From contig CM057149.1 in NCBI GenBank assembly GCA_029964075.1, forward strand, positions 19,358,197 through 19,422,196: DNA of 64,000 nucleotides, read 5' to 3'. The DNA is from Patiria pectinifera. Taxonomy: Eukaryota; Echinodermata; Asteroidea; Valvatida; Asterinidae. A model generated the notes under the pieces. It made no database searches. It was not told where the DNA came from and was given only the letters and a program-made list of their open reading frames with translations. Below are positions 1 through 11,100 of this stretch, piece by piece (positions within the stretch are counted from its first letter, which is position 1; each line of letters begins with the position of its first letter). The position numbers were made by a program, and so were the translations under genes.

Positions 1-772
1 GTCAGACCAAAGTTCCGGAATTGATGCGGCGATGCATTTTTTTTTTTTTTTATTAAGCATGGATTGTACAGACAAGGTGCGTACTATTTTTTGCTTTTTT
101 GTGTCCTCATATACATTGGTGTCCTCCATAATTTGCCTTGGTGCCCTCCATCATTTGCCTTGGTGCGGTTTCCCCATTCCTTGGTACAAAAATTTGAGAA
201 GTTGCAGCAATAGAGGGCGCTGTTGTAGCTACCGCGGACAATTTGAAGAGAAAAAAAAGTTGAAGCGCATGATTAAAATCGACGCGCGCGCTGACCAGAG
301 ACCGACAATTTTTTGGGGGGCCTAATGGATCTACTATTGCTTTAAAGATACATGTATTGCAAAACACTGAGTGGAAAATCACCAAATTGAATCTCCCAGA
401 ACTACAGTTTTAAACTACATGCACGTGCCCCACAGTTATGTCTGTGCCCCCCCCCCATTACATGTATTGGTAAAAAGTTAGCAGATTATTGTAAAAAGCT
501 GAAGGTGCAGTATAAAAGTACTAAAACTATAAGCAGCTGTTTAACAAACAATTATAACCTTTGGCTAAAGCAATGATACAATTTAGTACCGGTATGTTTA
601 ATTTTCAAAACCTAACCAGAGACAAACTAAACATTGACTAATAGTGCTCTCTACAATTTTCAAATTCAGCACAAAACTGACAACGTTTTAGCAGTATTTT
701 TTCCCCAAACTTTCTAAAATGTCCCCACAAATTCCAAGGAAATAGTACATTCTTAAGTGAATTTGACAGTTC

Positions 773-778
773 TTTATT
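773..778 (-). terminator. CTSC: Candidate poly(A) signal for exon 6b transcript
   Basis: AATAAA in transcript sense, about 840 nt past the exon 6b stop. Bases 1-1615 otherwise show no gene: the sequence is AT-rich with only chance frames. Confidence 0.25.
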
Positions 779-1615
779 ATGGCACGTAGGATCATTTGCA
801 ATTACCTCTAAACAATCCTACCCATTTCATGACAAATAAAACCTTTGCACAAAGTGAAGATGGGACTGACATCATACCTTGTGAAATTATTTCGGCGGAA
901 ATGAAATCATTGGGATGAAAACTTGCATTGAATGAGATTGCAAATAAGAGTGGCATCAGAAATGGAATCCAGTCATGAGGCTCTAAAATATGCATGTTTT
1001 CTCACAATGTAACCACCGATCTAAAACTTCAACTGGTTAATTGTTATACACCCTACTTACTATTATGAGCAATTTTGTTGCTTCAAAAAAGTTCACAAAT
1101 AGCAAATGATCCTACGTATATCTTGAAGTACTAATAACTTTATAATAAAAAGTTGTTCTCATCATAATTATACACATATTTCAGTTAAGAAACTTAAGAT
1201 ACAAGAACGATTATCATTGACTGAAGGTGAAATAATCAGTGCATATGAACATTTACAAACCATAATCTAAATGAAATGATCAATTAATTCATGTCATTAT
1301 ACTCCAATCACCATTTCATATTACTTTCAATCAGTATTGTTTCAATTAAAAATAGTTATATAGTACACATTTCATCAAACGTAATTCAAGATGTAACTTT
1401 TACAAACTTGTCAGAGCTGATTGGCACAGTTAGTTTTTTTTCCCATTTATAATTTGACTGATCAAAGCTGGCAGTTGCTGTACACAATTATGGTACTGGC
1501 CATACAAACTGTTAAAAGCCCAGTTTCAAAAATTAAGTGAATTTGGGTTTTTTTTCCGCATTGATGAAAATGCAGAGATTAACAATCAGCCTCAAGCAAT
1601 TGCATCGTAACCCAA

Positions 1616-2124
1616 TTATGGGAAAATTGGGAACGACACGACAGCAATGCTCTCAATTGCGCATTCATCAGTGCCACGCCGGATACGGAAATATCCCTTC
1701 TCCCCCCAACCTGCCCCCCAGCTATTCTTAACGCTCCAGAACTTCTCCCCCGTTGTAGGATCCGCGCCGTAACCGACCACAAGCACAGCGTGATTGGTCA
1801 GTTCGAAGGGGTCAAACCTGTGGCTGTAGCGGTCACCCGCAAAAACGTGGTGATAAATCCCACTCTTGTACGCCTCAAAGTCGGGGTAGACCTCAAACGC
1901 CACAGTGATGGGTCCGTTCTTGACCAGCTCCATCCGCATCAACTCTTCGTTGCATCCACCGTAGAATCCCCCAACGTATTTGTAGTCGGTTCCGTAGTAA
2001 CGCTTGCAGGTGGTCTTCTTGCAGGGCGTGTCCATTCCGACGTAGGGACTACAGGATTCTTCGACCAGACCAAAATCTTCAGCGTACTTGCCAGCGATCA
2101 GATATGGAAATCCACCCTCACAAC
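1616..2124 (-). CDS. CTSC: Cathepsin C terminal exon 6b (distal duplicate): His/Asn half of catalytic domain
   Basis: 509 nt including stop TAA at 1616-1618. The acceptor is strong (CTGTAATTTTTCAG) and in the same phase as 6a. Encodes the same segment with [11 protein letters not shown] and [10 protein letters not shown] intact, ending FPIFP. The segment after GDR is YSHRFD instead of TGFGFN. No copies of exons 1-5 lie between 6a and 6b, so only the terminal exon was duplicated. Intact frame, splice site and catalytic residues argue against a dead relic. It is either an alternative last exon or the remains of a partial gene duplication. Confidence 0.85.
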
Positions 2125-5100
2125 CTGAAAAATTACAGAAAAGAAATACAAATATCCATTTCAATATGCACTCATGGCAGGGCTGCCAACAGTGGGAGGG
2201 CTTGAAATTTTTAGAAGCAAGAAAATTTAGTTGTGGAAAAAAATAGGAGTTGCTGTCAGGGGCTGGAGGGAATGTGTAGGTGTGGCACAGCCAATCCCTC
2301 CCCTCCCCCCCCAAAAAAACCCACACACCCATGTTTACATTGCATATAGTGTGGACATTCCTTTGATCTGATACACCGTGCCCTTTGGAGACATGCACAC
2401 AATAGGGAACAAAAGATTGTATACGTCTCCACAGGGCAATTTCTATAGATGAATATGTCTCCACAAGGTTTTCATGAAATAGATATATGAATTTTACTCA
2501 ACAACTAGGAATTTCCAAGGCATGTTGATTTGTCGCAAATGGTACAGTTTTAGAAAAGGGATATTAAGTCCGAATTTCAGCCAAGGAAATTAATTCTGGT
2601 TAAAATAAGAGCATTTTGAAACTGAACTTTCAAACTCAAAAACTTTAGTACAAGAGAACGAAGAAATGTCTCCACAAGGATACAAATTCAGTATGTGTGT
2701 TTTCATGTAGTTAAAAAAAACCTGTGAAAAAACTCTTTCAACTCACACTGTGAAAACTCTTTGGGCCCAATTTTTTTTTATGATTCCCTTGAGTGTTTCT
2801 CTTCATTTTGCGAAAGATATTAAACCTTACCCAAAAATACCTGTTTTCCAGAGAGGGTGAAACCTTGTGTGGACGTGGGCAAGTCCACACAACGTATCTG
2901 AAAACTGGTTTATGTGGACATCTTTTGTTCAAAAGTCCACACAGTGAATGTAATGCTTTTACACACAAACACACTCATACCAGCAAAATTATATGGGGAT
3001 AGTAATTACCCATAAAAACTGGTCTGGTAAATAACGCCACCCACCATATAAATGTACATGTACGTAAAGGCTGGGTTTCGACATATGCCCGATACAGGGG
3101 AGGAAGCAGTGATATAAATTTAGCAAGGCCAACATTTCAAGCACAATGGAAAAGAACTCTCAAGTGACTAACTTGAACCAAGCGATGGAAGCTAAAATGT
3201 CCACTTTACCTTGGTACAACCAAAATTATGAATGTACATTGGCATGTACAGCTGAGAATAGTTCTATCCCCCTGGATGGAATTCCAGTCCATTGGTTACT
3301 CCCAAGCTAATGTCGGTACCCATTTCCTGGGTGGAGAGAGGCAAGTGGGGTGAAGTGGCTTGCCCAAAGAGACAATATATGGCTAGTAACTGGATTCGAA
3401 CCCCAGGCCCTCTGATCATGTGTCACAAACCCTTACCACTAGGCCACACTCCCCCGAAATTTTCTCGATCAAAATAATCCATTACAATTGGAAGGAGCCC
3501 CTGCTATGTAGCACAGCCGAGAGGACTATACTTAGCATGGCTTAAACTATGAAAAGTAACAAAGATGCATCTTTTCATGGTGGAGAGGTGAAAAGTGGAA
3601 GATGCGGTAACAACAAGGAAAGATATCTTTTGACTTTCATTTTTAATAGATCACATTTTGGGGTTTTGTTTTTAAAGTGAACGAATATATCCCTGTCAAA
3701 TTATGACGTTTTCAACAAAATCTCTTGATTTTGACTTGCGAATTACCCTGCTTCAGCACTGCAAGTCACAAATCTTCAGCAACTATCAAAAAACTCTTTG
3801 ATTCATTCCTAAACTTTAAAATAGCACAACTATGGAAAATAAACGATAAACTGGAGTAAGTACGTAACTTTTTTTTTATTCAACTATTTCATGAAATAAA
3901 GACTAGTTTGAGACTAGTACTTTTAAAATTGTTTTGCTAGCTTTGTGGTTGCAAATTGCAAAAAGCAAGTTTAAACTACATGTATTTCAGTGCAAACTAA
4001 AAACAATAAAAGTGCCACTTAAATTGTTATCTTTATTGGACAAATGCACAAAATTTGCACCCCGCTAATTATTCATCGATTGTACACTTACACATTAACT
4101 TTTACCTAATCTTGTATTATTTTTAAGGTTTAAACTACATGTATTTCCATGCAAGAACACTTAACGTGCAGCTTAGTTTTTTTGCAAGAATAAAAGTTTA
4201 GCTTAATATTTCATCTTTATTGGACACATATGCAAAATTTGCATGAAAGCACCCTTTAATTATTTTGATAATACAAAATTATTGATTGTAAACTTACACA
4301 TTAAATTTTACCTAATCTTGTATTATTCTTAAGGTCATTTTCCACAGTATAAAATGTTTGTACATGTACTACTTATTACAAACTATTACTAGCAAAATTT
4401 ATTCTAAAAGACGCAATCTCATTCTTGAATGTAACATCAAAAAATTTCTATCACAAAAATAATTCAAATTCATGAATGTTTAAAAAGTTCTAACTTTGCA
4501 TACAAGGAAATGCACATTTCATTTTTTTAAAGTGATACTTAAAATTTAAATTGGAAAGGCAGTAGGCAGTCTGGACACATTTTGCAAAAATTATCAATTT
4601 TTTTTCAGGCATTTCTAAGACATTTAGTTTTACCAGAAAATTGTATATTTTGATTTAGTTGTGGCAATTCAAAGCACTCATATTTACACGAACATTGCAT
4701 AAAAAGTCCCCATTTTCCACGGCTTTCACGTCGATATCATTCCTCAATATCAAAATGTGAACGTCGATATGATTAAAAAATTGCGATCAGCGATTGTCGA
4801 TATATCGATGGTGCTTAATTTGCAAAATTGTGCTCAAATTACAGAAAGACAGACATTTCATATCAGCTCTTTGATTAGTAAGTACAAAGTTATCTTTTGT
4901 TGAATGGCCACTGCTAACAAGATCTTTTTTTTTTACTTGATCGGCATATAAACTTGGTGACAACATTACTGGTTAGTCTTTGTCCAAGTCTGTTTTTTTA
5001 TTCTCCTGATTCAATCCATCCGTGGCAAACGAGGTCACTATCAACAAGATGAATCAAATCCAGTCTTGGCAATATTGGCAGCGCTACCCAGGAGATTGAG

Positions 5101-8100
5101 AGCACAACCTCACGCACGCTGTATTCAACTTAATGCATGCGCGTGAGGTATGCTCGGACTTTCTTAGGTAGGGCTGCCAATATTGCCAAGACTGTATTAG
5201 ATTCATCTGGTTGATAGAGACCTCCACCACCGTGGCAACTTCCCTGCGTTTGATCACAGGACTGGCTGCATATAGGGAAATAGAAATTCAAATCCAGTCT
5301 TGGATCAAGACTACTTACTGGTTGGCTTGGCAATCATCCTTTAAGAAATTCAAGAACAGAGTGTAAAGGCTATAAGTTTTGCAATAGATGTTGGATTACT
5401 CTTTGGTCACTTGTGTATGGGTGAAACATGGAAATCACAGTAAACTGTATTGGCTGTACCGAAGTGCGGTTATTGAGAAGTCAAGGCATTTCAGTCTGTG
5501 ACTTAAAAAAAAAAGATGCTTAGGGATAGATTGGGAAAGACTCAACGGCAATGCTCTCTATTGCGCATTCATCAGTGCCACGCCGGATACGGAAATATCC
5601 CTGCTCCCCCCAACCCTCCCCCCAGCTATTCTTGACGCTCCAGTACCGTTCTCCCGTCTTGGGGTCTGCGCCGTAACCGACGACTAAGACAACATGATTA
5701 GTGAGCTCAAAGGGGTTGAACCCAAAGCCGGTGCGATCGCCGCGAGGCACGTGATGGTAAATGCCACCCTTGTATGCCTGGAAATCAGGGTAGACCTCAA
5801 AGGAAACAGCAACTGGTCCGTTCTTGACCAGTTCTATCCGCATCAACTCTTCGTTGCATCCACCGTAGAATCCCCCAACGTATTTGTAGTCGGTTGCGTA
5901 GTAACGCTTGCAGGTGATCTTCTTGCAGGGCGTGTCCATCCCAACATAGGGGCTGCAGGACTCTTTGACCAGACCAAAATCTTCAGCGTACTTTCCGGCG
6001 ATCAGATATGGAAATCCACCCTCACATCCTAACATTATAGGGTGTTTAAACAGAAAAAGAAGTTTCCTTTTTTGGGGGGAAGTTTCTGTGAAAGTTTCTT
6101 TCTTCTGTTTTCACTCCTACTATCCTTCATTCCACAGAAACGCCTCAGCAGTGTACTTAATATGCTTCTCTTAAACAGTACACTTACTTAATAATAAAAG
6201 TACAAAGTTATTACAAAGTGTACAATGTAACTATATAAGACTCCACCATGCAAAGCATTATCACTTCAACCTTTTGGGTACAAAGCCTTTCTTCTACAAA
6301 CCCTAGCCTGGTTTCCAGACCAAGAGATACTGACTTTTTCTGACAACGTTCAGGTTGGGTAGACGCCACAGAATATGACCAAAATGGGCAGGATCTTGCC
6401 CATTTTGAAAAACGTCCGACATTTCCCGATTACATATTTGCTGACACTCGGATATATGTTCAGAACAGCTCGGGCATTTCCAGGTGTAAAATAGTTTCAC
6501 TTACCAACAAAATACCTGTCATGCTTGTTACTAGTTTTAAAAATGTTTAGTTCATAAATGTAAGTTCGTCTTTGCAAACTCAATGTCAATTTAAGCCTAG
6601 AGCTTCAAGCATATGCTCGGACTGGGTTGGAAATTTGCTGCGTCATATTCTTTAATGTTTGAATACGACGGCTACTTGACCTACCATCTATAAAGAGACA
6701 TCTAGTCAAACTGTTCGGTCAGGGAACCAGACTAACAAAACTCCACAAATAAAAAAAACCCAATCTGACATTGAAAAGAAGATTACCTTGGGAATACTCG
6801 CTGCATGACACAACTTCCTGGGGTGCAAAGACTATCTGCTTGGTGTTGTTGGAAGCGATGCGTAGACGAGCCTCGTGCATGGCCAAAGACCCAAAGGCGT
6901 AGCAGCTACCGCAGCCTCCCTGGTTCCTTACGGGCGACACAAAGTTCTGGCCGTTGACGGTGCGCCAGTCAAAGGATGGGGGCAGTGTTTCTGCTAGTTT
7001 TCTCACCTTCTCTGTGACTGGAGCTGGACTAGGTTTCCTGAACAACAACCCCAAAAATATTTTTTAGGACATATTGATTAATTGGAGACTGACTTTTTTT
7101 TTATGTAAATATCAATCTCCCAGGGGAGTCAGGTCAGCGTAGCGGTACTTTTCTCGCCTTCCACCACTGTGACCCGGGTTCGAATCCCGCCTGGGCAAAT
7201 AATGTGGATTGGGTTTTCAGTCCCTGCCTAATTCTGTGGATTTTCCCCATAATGTTCTTCTGGGGTTGTCCTCCCACCTCTAAAACTGTAATTGCTTCTC
7301 AGTGTCTTCTCCCTACAGGTTTCTTCAGGTTTGCCAGCTACAGCACAAAGGGCACTTTTGAGGAATCTTTTGTTTCATTACCAGAAATATTTAATAATAT
7401 TAGTACTAATCCTCATTGAGAACTGGTACCAATATACAAACTACTGTCTAGGAGGCGAAGAAGATTCAAATCATTTTCTCAAACTGGGCAACATCACACA
7501 TAAATTGCTAAGCCAACCTACCTGTTTTTTCAAGCCAAATTGTCGACCTCAAACTTTTTATTGCCATATTTGGCCAAAAAAATGTTTTGGAAGTAAAAAA
7601 GTCTTCCCCATGTGAAGTTTTTTGTGTGTTAATAATTAAACAATAAAACATGTTAATTAACCAGAATACTGTTAAAGCAACCCTAAAGTAAACAAAGTAG
7701 GTATAGACCAACAGACAAGCATTAAAAAAAGTTACACAATAAATTATTTTTCCACCAACCTACATGTACATGCACCTGGATATTTTTGGGGAGAGTGACT
7801 GTAAACGCACAATATTTTAATTGTTCGACTGTATACATCAGAAAGATAACTTTCCTAATATTTGACCGGTCTAGAATCTCAATTGAAAACAATTTCACTC
7901 ATGTTTTTAAGCTCTGGCAGGAACTTCTACGTGTCACTTCGTGGTTGGTCGGTTGGTCGGTCGGTCGGTCTGTCTCGGAAAATTGACCAAAAAGATCAAA
8001 AATTGACCAAATGTAATGCCATCGTCAGTAAATGCACTCTTGGCAAAAGTTTTCGGAACACGCCCCTTTGCCTCGATGGATGCGCATGCGCATTTATTTT

Positions 8101-11100
8101 GCATATGAAGTGAGGCATTCTGGAGCCCGGCCAGCCTGGTGCACTTGCGCTTGTTTACCAATCAAGCCATTCAGATTTATTCATAAACACTGATCACAAT
8201 TTACAAAAGATACAAAACTTGAGAGAAAAAAAGGTCAGCGCTTTACACCAAGGTTTTTCTATCCAATTTTTGTTAAATCCAAAGTTTTTTAATAGGATAC
8301 TGAGGTGCACGCCAATCACACCATTTGCAACTGTACCAGATCTTTTTGAACACATCCAATTAAAAATATTCGCAAGCGTATGCTACATTGGCATTGTGTG
8401 CTTCAGTGATCCCTTGGCAAAAGCACAGGCCATTTGCCTTCAACTGAGATGCTGCAAAGTGGACATCTCCCATAAACCTCAGGTGCTTTGAGACAAACAA
8501 TGCCCCCACAAAAACGTGTAAAGAATTCCTCTGGCAATTGAGACTTACGATGCCACCATTGATGCTCTGCCTCCCCTTCTGCGAAGCATCTCTTCTATCG
8601 TCATTTTCTCGTATTCCGGATAAACTCCGGCAGTCCAGGAGTTCTGAGCCGAGTTAATGTTATTGATGAGCTCGTAGTCTGTTTTGTACAACTGCTTCAT
8701 TGGATCACTGCAAATTGGATAAAAAGTAAAGCTCATTTTGATTTGCAGGAAGACACTTAATAATGAAAATTGTTGGGTCTTCATTCTAGCCTGCATCAAT
8801 CCAGGGATGAGACTGTCAATTTAAAAAGCCTGAAAATTGGATGAAAGGACTGAAAGATGTACATGTATTTCTTTCCATACTGATAATGTCTTTCTCTCAG
8901 ATTCAAAAAGTTTGAATTCAGACCGAAGTCTGAAAAATCTCATGCCTAGATTATCGAGCCAGAAGAGAAGACGGTTTGATGATAAACGGAACATATTTTC
9001 AAATTAGGTTTTGCCCTTCACCGACCTATCAACACTGTATTATCAGTGTTTATACGTCGGTGAAGGGCAAAACCTAATTGGATTTACATCCCCCGACGCA
9101 AAATTCCATCTTATGAATGAACGTATTTTACCGGACCTTGTGATGAAATATTCTTTGGTAGGTAGCCAAGTACGATCGACCTAAGTCAAAATTTCGAAAG
9201 AAAAAAAGAAGAGTTCTAGCGCATCCCAGTCACTGGGTCTAGTAACAACAAGGATCCAACACTAGATCTGGGGGGGGGGGGGGGGGGGGGAGGGGAAGGG
9301 GGGACTGTGACAAACAAGTTGCCAGTAATAAGAACTCTGAACTTACACAAGTGTCTCTGAACCTGGTCGATTTCTAGTCTGATTCTTGGTGCCGACGTAG
9401 CATGCCCAGTCGGTACCCACCACGTTGTGGGACCAGCCAGGTAAAGTCTCATCACACATGCTCCTAAGATAAAATAATACCGGAGTCTTATATAGCGCAT
9501 GTATCTACCAACAATTAGGTACTCAAGGCACTGGTAATTATGTCAATTTTTAAAAGATAGACAAATGAAGTTTACGAGAAATATGAGACCCATTATGTAG
9601 CACCTTTATAAAGGGTATACAAGGTGCTGCGCCGCATATTGCAGCCACTGCCAGAAACACCGGGGCAAACCCCTTCCCTTAGCCATAAGTGTTACCGGTT
9701 TCTACTTACGTGCATTACACAACACACGGGACCTACTGCTTTACATCAAAGCAATAATGGTAAAGTGCCTTGCTCAAGAGTACAAGGACCATGTTCCTGG
9801 TCAGGATTCGAACCCATGTACCACGGCACATGAGTCGAAACCATTAGACCACAGCCCCTCCCCCCCCCCCTCACAATTCGATCAAAAATGCCAGCAAACA
9901 TTTAGTTCTTGAGGGGACAAGTTGTGGTGCCACAAACCTGCTTGAGAATGGTTGCAAAACTCGTTAATAAAGGAATCTTTTCTTTTAACATTTTGCACCT
10001 GAGAGTGAAGCCAAGTGATTTCAATTTAAAGCCTAAGACTAGACTGGTACATGTCCAACTGTTTGAAAACCATCCTTCAGTTGTCTGGTGGTGGACTATG
10101 GAGAGATGCGTAGAAATAGTCCCGATGTTTCTTTTGACACAGTTGACTGATGCAGTACTACAGGGGTGTTAGGCTGGTTGTTTTATGTGCCAGTATATTG
10201 TTTTTGTGTTGCATGTTTTTATACCTTAAGTTGTGGGACTCTCATACACAGTTTTGAGAGTCCCAAATTTTCCTGATATGAGGAACTTCGAGGGAGGTCC
10301 GAAAGATTGGGTATTTAATTTTGGTAACCATATTCACTGTTTTAAATTTATTTCCACTTTTAAGCTACATCACCCTTCCTGTTTGTTTAATAATGTTATA
10401 GTTTGATACAATGTACTTACTTATATTTTTCGCCCTCTTTTACATATTTGGAGAAGGCAAAGTATTTCTTGTTGTTGAGAACCACCTCAAAGCCTTGGTT
10501 GTAGATCAGAGTCCAATATCCTTCATGGCCGTAGGTCACATCTAGAGCGACATCAGGAAACTTGAGGTCGACAATGACCATGTGGTCCACCGGTCCTACG
10601 ACAGGGAGGAAATTCACAGTGACATTGAATTAACCCAATAGCCCTCAAAGCACACACAACTGCCCTGGCATTTATTCCTTACACTGCACTCTATGGTTTT
10701 TATTGATTAATTGAGTAAATAGAATGTAATACAATTTAAAGGGCAATGAAATGTATTTTGGTGGATTTTGGGGGACTTGGTCCAGAAGGCCTGGCCCAGA
10801 AGGCCTGGCCTGACTAGATATTGATGGGGTATGATGGACTTGGGCCTAATAGCCTAAAGCAGTGCTTGTGGTATCCGATTGATTTTACTTAGCTTCCTGT
10901 ACTGCTATTGTGATAAAAGCCATGTGTAGCAAGTCTATGAATGTCAACCAGTGCGTCAGTGGTGGATTACATCAACAACTATGACTCAACAACTCACCTT
11001 GTTTTAACATTTAATTGCTCATGATTTGATGGTTTTGATGGGCGATGAGTGTGTGATGATTTATTTCATTTGGAGTACCATGAAAAGGTTCTCCCTTGGA

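Noticed and set aside
8219..8491. 90-codon plus-strand frame in cathepsin C intron 4
   Set aside because: No recognisable product; perhaps an old UTR-like repeat, but nothing supports coding.
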